From positions 1 through 29,592 of the forward strand of contig DCGW01000032.1 of assembly GCA_002315335.1 (NCBI GenBank): DNA of 29,592 nucleotides. The letters are read 5' to 3'. A program made the translations under genes and the position numbers. This DNA is from Firmicutes bacterium UBA1768 (lineage in GTDB: Bacteria; Bacillota; Clostridia; Peptostreptococcales; Anaerovoracaceae). Within the stretch, counting starts at the first letter, position 1. Every line of letters starts with the position of its first letter. Under the pieces are notes generated by a model, which saw only the letters and a list, made by a program, of their open reading frames with translations, was not told where the DNA came from and searched no databases. Below are positions 23,996 through 29,592 of this stretch, piece by piece.

Positions 23996-24025
23996 CGACC
24001 CTTTCCCGGTTTCGGGAGAGGGTCG
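23996..24025. terminator. terminator-like hairpin between convergent genes
   Basis: A 13-bp stem CGACCCTTTCCCG/CGGGAGAGGGTCG with one T-G pair and a GTTT loop. The T run after it is weak (TGCTTGTTG). The remaining bases to 24128 hold nothing recognised except a possible ATPase-start relic next to the following gene. Confidence 0.65.
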
Positions 24026-24128
24026 TGCTTGTTGAGCGGAATTATTGCTTATTCATTGTGGGTGGGTTTGCGATTTTGCTGTGCTTGTTAGTTGTACTGT
24101 GGCTGTAGTGGCTGGAAAAATATTCCAA

Positions 24129-25646
24129 TTAGTCAAGCTTTACCTCGCGGTTTCTGCGTTTTCTTTCGCCGCTCTTTTCAACCCATCGGAGACTCAGAGT
24201 GACTATCCAGATAATTATAAAGTAAATTGCAGCGACAATCAGGAGCGGAATAAATGCATCAAAGGTTCGGCTTCTGATAATATCTCCGGCCTTTGTTAAG
24301 TCCTGAATTGCAACGTAGCCGGCGATTGCTGTAGCCTTTATCATGCTTGTAAAGCTTGCCCTGTATATAGGCAGAATATTTCTCAGAAGCTGAGGCAGAA
24401 TTATTGTTCTGAAGCCTAAAGCACCCGGGAAACCGAGGGCTGAAACTGCCTCATACTGGCCGGAGTCTACGTTGTTAAGACCGTTTTCTATTGCGCCGCA
24501 TACATCGTTTCCGAAAACCAAACCGAAGGCAATCATACCGATAATTACGCCGCTTACGTCAACCTTTCCGAGGATTACGTAACAGACAATCATGAGTATA
24601 ACAACCATTGGGATGCCTTCAATTATTGCGCTGTAGACATTTTTTATTCCCCTGAGAACTTTGAAACGACTACGGTTCATCATGCATAGGATTATTCCGA
24701 GCAGAGTGCCGAAAAGTGCTGTTGCAAGAGTAAGGGCAACTGTCATTCCGAGACCGTTTAATATCATCTTGTAACGAGCTTCCTTTACGAGGTTGTCGTA
24801 AAGGCCTTCTTTAATATCTGTGAAGATAGAACCTGATCCACCCTCAAGCGAAGCGGTGTCTCTCACCATGAAGGTCTGGTTTTGAATAACATAAGGGTCG
24901 GTAAAGTCTACCGATTTTTTTCTTTCTTCTGTTATTGAAAGGTCAGAAGCGATAATATCAATTTTTCCCGCAGTGAGAGCCGGAATAGTTGCGCCAAAGG
25001 CCATTATTTCGTATCTGACCTGATAGCCTAAGTCATAAAGGATATTTCCAATGATTTCAACGTCTATTCCGACAAGCTTTCCGTCTGAAATGAAGTTGTG
25101 AGGTTCCATTTCGCCTGTTGTACCGACCACCAGGGTTTCGCCTGTTGTGTTAACAGGAACCTCTTCTATCACATAGTGGTTGCAGTCCTCCCAGTGTGAA
25201 ACTATTTCGTCGAGTTTACCGTTCTCTTTGTATTCGGCCAGCTTTTGGTTTATTTCGGTGCGCAGCTTGTCGTTGCCCTTCTGCACTGCGAATCCAAGAT
25301 CTGCAGGAATAAAGGTAATGTCCAATAATTTGAGCCCATCGAATTTCTGAGTGTAGAGCCTCAAAAATCTTTCTGCTCCTGCGAAGTAGTCGATTTTTTT
25401 GGAGTTAAGAGCCTCAAGTGTATCAGCCATGTTGTTGTATTGAAGCATTTCTGCGTCAGGGTACTCAGATTCCAAGAAAAGCGAGGTGGTGCTGCCTAAA
25501 AGACAGCCTATTCTTCCTGTTTGTGCTTTTTCTACAGTATATTCCTCTTCTTCATCGCTGCCGCATGAAGTCAGGAAGAGTGAAGAAAGCAGTATCAGAA
25601 CCATTAAAACAGCAAAAAGTTTAGTTTTTTCGGATTGATTTTTCAT
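24129..25646 (-). CDS. lipoprotein binding-domain/permease fusion with lobe order 2-1, without its own ATPase (505 residues)
   Basis: Lipobox LTSC (C28). Lobe-2-like segment 41-152 (GSTTSLFLESEYPDAEML, then DTLEALNSKKIDYF and GFAVQKG), lobe-1-like segment 168-262 (LVVGTTGEMEPHNF, ITEER with R242, DFTDPY), then a permease from about 285 with its EAA loop at YEAVSALGFPGALGF. The permease DNA is nearly identical to that of the 739-residue fusion, while the binding segments differ strongly. No ATPase gene follows; the end reads REVKLD instead of overlapping an ATG, so it probably uses an ATPase made elsewhere, such as the one at 13961. The ribosome site is GAGAGGAAA. Confidence 0.85.
   Translation of the reverse strand: MKNQSEKTKLFAVLMVLILLSSLFLTSCGSDEEEEYTVEKAQTGRIGCLLGSTTSLFLESEYPDAEMLQYNNMADTLEALNSKKIDYFAGAERFLRLYTQKFDGLKLLDITFIPADLGFAVQKGNDKLRTEINQKLAEYKENGKLDEIVSHWEDCNHYVIEEVPVNTTGETLVVGTTGEMEPHNFISDGKLVGIDVEIIGNILYDLGYQVRYEIMAFGATIPALTAGKIDIIASDLSITEERKKSVDFTDPYVIQNQTFMVRDTASLEGGSGSIFTDIKEGLYDNLVKEARYKMILNGLGMTVALTLATALFGTLLGIILCMMNRSRFKVLRGIKNVYSAIIEGIPMVVILMIVCYVILGKVDVSGVIIGMIAFGLVFGNDVCGAIENGLNNVDSGQYEAVSALGFPGALGFRTIILPQLLRNILPIYRASFTSMIKATAIAGYVAIQDLTKAGDIIRSRTFDAFIPLLIVAAIYFIIIWIVTLSLRWVEKSGERKRRNREVKLD
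24219..24311. repeat. 93-bp exact direct repeat, copy 2 (permease 3' part)
   Basis: Identical to 15139-15231. Flanking similarity continues for several hundred bases into the permease gene. Confidence 0.9.
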
Positions 25647-25740
25647 ATGTCGATATTTCCTCTCAATGAAATTCTGTATTAAGCGGGGAAGTGGTTTTGT
25701 GAAACGTTTTCAGCCTTTCTTCCCTGTAAAATATTCCGGC

Positions 25741-25878
25741 CGGCGTGCTATTTGTAATAGCAAAGGGACGCTTGAAGCGAGGTGGCCGGGGCCGTCGACC
25801 ATACTTTGTCGATTTTTCGTTGAAACATGACCGAAGCGGCAGTTTCGTCGAGGCCGATAATATAGATTATACTATATT
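25741..25878. other. GC-richer segment with inverted repeats, possible small mobile repeat
   Basis: This non-coding stretch is clearly richer in G and C than its AT-rich flanks. It holds arms GGCCGTCGAC (25790-25799) and GTCGAGGCC (25847-25855), complementary except for one extra base. A second AT palindrome, AATATAG-ATTATA-CTATATT (25859-25878), follows. The composition and hairpin suggest a REP- or MITE-like repeat. No second copy is in the window. Confidence 0.35.
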
Positions 25879-25940
25879 TTAGAAAAAAATGTTGTGGAGA
25901 TTTGATTTTGGTAGAAAAACTTTCCGGAGCGAAGCTATTC

Positions 25941-26011
25941 CTTTCTGCACCGGCTGCCGGCTTGCGATTTTTTGCTCTCGCGGAGGAATTGCGAAAGGAA
26001 TTGAAGAAGAA
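25941..26011 (+). repeat. 71-bp copy of part of the MNT antitoxin gene (detached fragment)
   Basis: Matches 26435-26505 in 70 of 71 bases (G for A in the CGGCTGCCGG part) and diverges abruptly on both sides. It would code for the same SAPA-x-GLRFFALAEELRK segment but has no gene around it. The first operator palindrome begins two bases after it. Confidence 0.9.
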
Positions 26012-26012
26012 C

Positions 26013-26082
26013 AAGTGCGAAATTTGCACTTAAATAAAAAATAAAAGTGCAAATTTAGCACTTAATATTTACAAAAAAGTGC
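26013..26082 (+). promoter_or_regulatory. phased operators of the MNT-HEPN cassette
   Basis: Two perfect palindromes AAGTGC-N7-GCACTT lie at 26013-26031 and 26045-26063, and a lone half-site AAGTGC at 26077-26082. Starts are spaced exactly 32 bp (three turns). The half-site falls between the -35 and -10 of the promoter. The antitoxin has an N-terminal HTH and is the natural binder. Confidence 0.75.
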
Positions 26083-26096
26083 AATTGATGTATTAT
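26068..26096 (+). promoter_or_regulatory. promoter of the MNT-HEPN cassette
   Basis: TTTACA (26068-26073), a 17-base spacer and TATTAT (26091-26096). The leader is very short (under 20 bases), with GAAAGGAG as ribosome site. Confidence 0.75.
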
Positions 26097-26119
26097 CTGA
26101 GTTGAAAGGAGTGGTTATT

Positions 26120-26593
26120 ATGAGCGGAATAAAGGAACTAAGAAAAGAAAAAGGTTTAACTCAGGCAGAGGCATCGAAGATAACAAAAATTCCACTCAGA
26201 ACATTCAAGTTATATGAGAACGATGACTCAAAAGTTGAAAGTATAAAATATAAGTATATAGTTCAGGAACTTGAAAAGCATGGAATTATTGATGAGGAAC
26301 ATGGAGTGTTGAATTTAGATAAGATAATTGCAGCCTGTAAAAAAGTGTTTATCAAATATGACGTGGAGTATGCTATACTATTTGGCTCATATGCAAAAGA
26401 AACGGCGGGAGAAAAGAGTGATGTAGATATTTTGCTTTCTGCACCGGCTACCGGCTTGCGATTTTTTGCTCTCGCGGAGGAATTGCGAAAGGAATTGAAG
26501 AAGAAAGTTGATTTACTTGACATAAGTCAGTTGGAGGGAAATTTTGAGTTGACAAAAGAGATATTGAAAACGGGGGTAAGATTGTATGGGTAA
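26120..26593 (+). CDS. mntA: HTH-MNT nucleotidyltransferase antitoxin (MntA-like)
   Basis: The protein has 157 residues from the ATG at 26120; an upstream in-frame TTG at 26102 is rejected because the ribosome site GAAAGGAG lies inside that extension. Residues 2-55 form an XRE-type HTH (LTQAEASKITKIPLRTFKLY). Residues about 65-157 form a minimal nucleotidyltransferase with the motif GSX10DXD (G89, S90, D101, D103). In the MntA/HepT system the MNT protein adds AMP to the toxin's Tyr. All the residues needed for that are visible in both partners here. The HTH fusion gives the antitoxin its own DNA-binding domain, matching the operators upstream. It overlaps the toxin gene by 8 bases. Confidence 0.85.
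   Translation: MSGIKELRKEKGLTQAEASKITKIPLRTFKLYENDDSKVESIKYKYIVQELEKHGIIDEEHGVLNLDKIIAACKKVFIKYDVEYAILFGSYAKETAGEKSDVDILLSAPATGLRFFALAEELRKELKKKVDLLDISQLEGNFELTKEILKTGVRLYG
26435..26505 (+). repeat. 71-bp segment within the MNT gene (second copy)
   Basis: The in-gene copy of the 25941-26011 repeat. It codes for residues following the GSX10DXD motif. The two copies are 494 bp apart in direct orientation. Confidence 0.9.
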
Positions 26594-26912
26594 AGATGAT
26601 TTTTTCTTTAAAAAAAAGATGATTGATGATATGGAATTCATCATTGAGCATATGAAAAATCAAACTCAAGAAAGTTTGGAAGAGAATCCGGTGTTGTTAG
26701 ACTCCATGATGTTCAGGTTAATACAGATATCCGAAAGTTCAAGAAATTTGAGTGATGAATTTAAGGAAAATCATCCTGAAATTCCTTGGTTGGCAATTAA
26801 CGGTTTAAGAAATAGAATTGTTCACGACTATGGGAATGTTAAATTGGGAATAGTATACAAAACGCTTAAGGAAGATATAGTTGATGTCAATGCTTTTATA
26901 AGTAAACTTTGA
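26586..26912 (+). CDS. hepT: HEPN-domain toxin (HepT-like, DUF86)
   Basis: This all-helical protein has 108 residues, the usual HepT length. The ribonuclease motif RX4HXY is intact: R75, H80 and Y82 in LRNRIVHDYG. The family cleaves RNA, and the Tyr is the site at which the MNT partner adds AMP to switch it off. The ATG lies inside the end of the antitoxin gene, giving coupled synthesis with antitoxin made first. Both partners appear functional. It is a likely genome-stabilising or phage-defence cassette. Confidence 0.88.
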   Translation: MGKDDFFFKKKMIDDMEFIIEHMKNQTQESLEENPVLLDSMMFRLIQISESSRNLSDEFKENHPEIPWLAINGLRNRIVHDYGNVKLGIVYKTLKEDIVDVNAFISKL

Positions 26913-26962
26913 TTTATGCGAAACTCGATTTTAACATTAAAACAGAAAAATAGTAAGTATTA

Positions 26963-26971
26963 TGATATAAT
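26963..26971 (+). promoter_or_regulatory. extended -10 promoter of the binding lipoprotein/aminopeptidase operon
   Basis: TGATATAAT, a perfect TATAAT with TG one base upstream. The -35 (CAGAAA at 17 bases) is poor. Confidence 0.5.
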
Positions 26972-27014
26972 GATAGACAATATTTTTACTAAATATAATG
27001 GCTTGGAGGTTTTT

Positions 27015-28043
27015 ATGAAAAAGATTGTTTCAGTATTGTTGGGGATTGTTTTGATTTTTTCTTTGGCTGCGTGCGGGGCAACTGATTCGCAGACAACAGA
27101 AAATACAAAGGAAGAGATACAAAAGGAATTGAATATTCCTGCTGACATCACTTTAAGGGATTCAGATGTTTTGGAAGGAAAGAAAATCGGCTGCAATATC
27201 ATTTATAAAGGTGATGAATGGTGCGCTGCTGTTTTTCAGGTAATTGAAGCTCTTGCTGAATACTACGGCTGTGAATGTGAGTGTGTTGATTCTGACCATA
27301 GTTCGGAATTATTTGCGAAACAGGTGGAGGATATGCTCGCTGACGGCTGCGACCTGATTTTTGCCGATCCGGTTATGCAGGATGAAGATTCCGCTGTGCT
27401 TAACAAGGTTGTAGAAAGCAAAACACCGCTTTTTATTTACAATGAAATCTGGGCCGGTGGAGAAAAAGCTGTAACTAATATTCTTTGGGACAATTATTAT
27501 TCAGGTGTTCTTGCTGCAAATTATTTTCTTGACTATGTTCGCGAAAATATTCCAGACAGAAAATGTACAGTTATTGAGCTTACTGTGAAGAACTCATATA
27601 ATGTTGAGAAAAGATTTGAGGGATTCCATGATACTGTTGAGAAGGCCAAGGATGTAGAAGTGGATTTTATTGACAGGCTTGACACAAAGGGTGAAATAGA
27701 TGTTGCAAAAGAAGCGTTGTCATCAATTTCGGAACAGTATGACTTTGTACTTACTGATACAAATAACGCTGCGTTAGGGGCATTAGAGCTTCTTCGCTCG
27801 CAGGATAACGGTGAAGTAAAAATAATCTCGATGGGAGGCTATGGAAAAGAAGTATTCGAGCTTCTCAACAATAATGACAAAAACTATCTGGCATTCGTTT
27901 CAGTTGACCCGTGGGAGCTTGTGGTCTCAATGTTTAATGCAGCTATTGACTATTATGAAGGCAAATCAGTAGAAAACTGTATAAACATCAACACTGAATT
28001 AGTGGATGCAAATAATGTGGGTGATGTCTGGCGTTTTGAATAG
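27015..28043 (+). CDS. sugar-type periplasmic-binding-fold lipoprotein without linked transporter
   Basis: The protein has 342 residues. The ATG at 27015 is chosen because GGAGG (27005-27009) precedes it and a lipoprotein signal begins, with lipobox LAAC (C20). The mature part has the RbsB-like two-domain pattern: GKKIGCNIIYKGDEWCAAVF, then ADGCDLIFADPV, TVIELTV, RFEGFHDTV, VLTDTNNAALGALELL and IISMGGYG. It lacks the transporter genes usually found beside it. It would catch a sugar or similar solute outside the cell for a transporter or a sensor kinase encoded elsewhere. It forms a two-gene operon with the aminopeptidase (gap of 44 bases). Confidence 0.85.
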   Translation: MKKIVSVLLGIVLIFSLAACGATDSQTTENTKEEIQKELNIPADITLRDSDVLEGKKIGCNIIYKGDEWCAAVFQVIEALAEYYGCECECVDSDHSSELFAKQVEDMLADGCDLIFADPVMQDEDSAVLNKVVESKTPLFIYNEIWAGGEKAVTNILWDNYYSGVLAANYFLDYVRENIPDRKCTVIELTVKNSYNVEKRFEGFHDTVEKAKDVEVDFIDRLDTKGEIDVAKEALSSISEQYDFVLTDTNNAALGALELLRSQDNGEVKIISMGGYGKEVFELLNNNDKNYLAFVSVDPWELVVSMFNAAIDYYEGKSVENCININTELVDANNVGDVWRFE

Positions 28044-28087
28044 CTAACAACACTTTTGGGATTTCGCTTTGATGAACGGAGGCCGAA

Positions 28088-29437
28088 ATGAAAAAGCTAA
28101 TTATTATTTTTCTGGTTCTGGCTGTTGCGTTGACCATGATAGCTTGCACAGCAGAAACCAATCAAACAGACAACCAGACGGAAACCCAGGACGACTTGCT
28201 TTTGACAAGGCAGTGCGAATATGCAAAGCTTATTATTGAAACCGGGCTGAGGCTTGAAGAAGGACAGAAATTATTGATAAAATCGGATATCGAGTGTTAC
28301 GAATTTGCAAGACTTTGCGTTGAAGCTGCCTATAATGCCGGCGCTTCTGATGTAATAGTGTATTGGATCGATGAAGATTGCAACCGTTTGCGTTCCATTA
28401 ACGCAGACGAAACAACGCTTGGTACGACCAGCAGTTATATTGATGAATTGTATAAAGAGTGTCTTGAGGAAGAAATTCCTGTATTGAATTTGTTTAGCAA
28501 TCACCCAGGAAGTAACGATGGTGTGGATGCTGACAAAATAGAGCTGGCAAATTCTGCTATGGGTGAATATGAGTTGGAATATTCTGAAGCAAGAAAATAC
28601 AGCTATATTTCATGGATAACAGTAGGCGTTCCAAACGAGGACTGGGCTGTGCAGGTTTTTCCTGACCTTTCGCCGGAGGATGCATTGGCTAAGCTGTGGG
28701 ATTGTGTGCTGGAAAGCGTATATGTAAGTGGAGACGGTAAATCCGGAGACCTTTGGGATGAGCATCTTGATAAGCTTGTTAAAATGAGTGAGGTCCTGAC
28801 TGCAAAGAAATTCAAGTCGCTGCATTATACAAATTCCCTTGGGACCGATTTGACTGTTGAACTCTCGCCAGATGCTATTTGGGCTACCGCAAGGTCGGTC
28901 ACACCTGAGGGTCATTACTTTTCAGCAAATATGCCAAGCGAGGAGATCTTTACTTCGCCTATCGCAAACAGTGCAAATGGTGTCGTATATGCATCTTTGC
29001 CATTGAATTTGAATGGTACTATGGTTGAGGATATCAAATTTACTGTAAAGGACGGAAAAATTGTTGATAGTTATGCCTCATCCGGACTTGATGTATTAAA
29101 TGACAGCTTGAATTCGGATGAAGGTTCCAGATACTTTGGAGAGATTTCGCTGGTTCCTTTTGATTCTCATGTAGGCAAGCAGAACGTATTGTATCATGAA
29201 ACCCTCTATGACGAAAATGCATCCTGTCATATTGCTTTTGGTTTTTCTTATGCAGAGTGCTTAAAGGGTGGACAGACCATGAGCAATGCGCAGCTTTCTG
29301 CGGCGGGACTAAATGTTTCTAAAACACATGTTGATTTTATGATTGGTACAGATGATATGAAAATAGTTGGTACGACCTATGATGGTGAGAAAATAGTAAT
29401 ATTTGAAAACGGAAAATTCACAAAGGCATTTTGCTAA
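28088..29437 (+). CDS. M29-family aminopeptidase exported as a lipoprotein
   Basis: The protein has 449 residues and starts behind CGGAGG. Residues 1-20 are a clear lipoprotein signal (MIAC, C20) followed by a polar linker; the M29 fold begins near 40. The metal-binding residues of the AmpS/PepS family are all found with the expected spacing: E286 in PSEEIF, E352 in GEISLVP, H381 and Y388 in DENASCHIAFGFSY, H414 and D416 in THVDFMIGT. The enzyme should therefore be active as a two-metal aminopeptidase. Known M29 enzymes are cytoplasmic, so an exported one is unusual. It may release amino acids for the uptake systems encoded nearby (inference). Confidence 0.85.
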   Translation: MKKLIIIFLVLAVALTMIACTAETNQTDNQTETQDDLLLTRQCEYAKLIIETGLRLEEGQKLLIKSDIECYEFARLCVEAAYNAGASDVIVYWIDEDCNRLRSINADETTLGTTSSYIDELYKECLEEEIPVLNLFSNHPGSNDGVDADKIELANSAMGEYELEYSEARKYSYISWITVGVPNEDWAVQVFPDLSPEDALAKLWDCVLESVYVSGDGKSGDLWDEHLDKLVKMSEVLTAKKFKSLHYTNSLGTDLTVELSPDAIWATARSVTPEGHYFSANMPSEEIFTSPIANSANGVVYASLPLNLNGTMVEDIKFTVKDGKIVDSYASSGLDVLNDSLNSDEGSRYFGEISLVPFDSHVGKQNVLYHETLYDENASCHIAFGFSYAECLKGGQTMSNAQLSAAGLNVSKTHVDFMIGTDDMKIVGTTYDGEKIVIFENGKFTKAFC

Positions 29438-29446
29438 AAGGTGTCT

Positions 29447-29497
29447 ATGAAAAGAGGAAGCAGATCGATGAAAAGAGGAAGCAGAACTATTCCTTAA
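29447..29497 (+). CDS. possible 16-residue leader peptide made of two tandem repeats
   Basis: A 21-base unit is repeated (29447-29464 and 29468-29485 are identical over 18 bases), coding for MKRGSRSMKRGSRTIP and then a stop. A weak AAAGGTG precedes it. It lies ten bases after the aminopeptidase gene and just before a strong hairpin, as a leader peptide would. Translation is unproven. Confidence 0.3.
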   Translation: MKRGSRSMKRGSRTIP

Positions 29498-29514
29498 AAC
29501 TGCGTTTTTCAAAA

Positions 29515-29554
29515 TTGCACAGATTTTAGTTCAAAACAACAAAAATCTGTGCAA
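29515..29554. other. strong 13-bp hairpin at the right end of the window
   Basis: TTGCACAGATTTT (29515-29527) pairs perfectly with AAAATCTGTGCAA (29542-29554) across a 14-base loop. There is no T run after it on the plus strand, so it may be a terminator of weak type, an attenuator, or a processing site. Confidence 0.55.
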
Positions 29555-29592
29555 GAAATATAGTAATCATATAGGATTATTAAAAATTCGAC

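Noticed and set aside
25748..26061. Minus-strand frames across the 71-bp repeat and the GC-rich island
   Set aside because: They also appear opposite the real antitoxin gene, so they are mirror frames; no start signals.

Overview
The window looks like chromosomal DNA of an anaerobic, low- to mid-GC Gram-positive bacterium, most likely a host-associated member of the Clostridia. The reasons are strong AGGAGG-type ribosome sites, Bacillota-type signal peptides and lipoboxes, S-layer homology (SLH) wall-anchoring domains, a VTC/DUF4956/CotH operon, and PhoP-like and sigma-A-like promoter elements. I cannot name the species. No tRNA, rRNA, CRISPR array or transposase was seen.

Layout. 1-1.5 kb: a two-gene cassette (DUF3990 protein plus a helix-turn-helix protein), a candidate toxin-antitoxin pair. 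1.55-5.7 kb: a VTC-domain, DUF4956 and CotH-kinase operon preceded by four phased PhoP-box-like repeats, then a separately promoted six-helix membrane protein. 5.8-8.1 kb: divergently transcribed GH16 glycanase and SLH surface protein. 8.2-8.5 kb: a complete miniature transcription unit for an unrecognised 52-residue hydrophobic peptide. 8.6-11.1 kb (minus): a membrane-anchored Ntn-type amide hydrolase and a regulator with DNA-binding domains at both ends.

11.3-25.7 kb is the most unusual part. It holds two large secreted beta-helix-like proteins (one with SLH domains) whose promoters share an identical 11-base element. Interleaved with them are three paralogous lipoprotein-permease fusions and two matching ABC ATPases. 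In the fusions, the two lobes of the amino-acid-binding fold occur in reversed order (lobe 2 then lobe 1, then permease), and one copy has the pattern 2-1-2-1. Both ATPases carry an extra C-terminal domain of about 110 residues that resembles a degenerate RsbW/GHKL-type fold. The third fusion has lost its ATPase, and a relic of an SLH gene end lies behind the second ATPase. The locus has clearly been reshaped by duplication, deletion and perhaps gene conversion.

25.7-26.9 kb: an HTH-MNT antitoxin and HEPN toxin pair with operators repeated every 32 bp. It is preceded by a detached 71-bp near-exact copy of part of the antitoxin gene and by a GC-richer inverted-repeat segment. 27-29.4 kb: a sugar-type binding lipoprotein and an apparently exported M29 aminopeptidase. 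The window ends in a short tandem-repeat leader ORF and a strong hairpin.

Working view (inference): this is a surface-sensing, nutrient-uptake and adhesion region, with two toxin-antitoxin-like cassettes near its edges.
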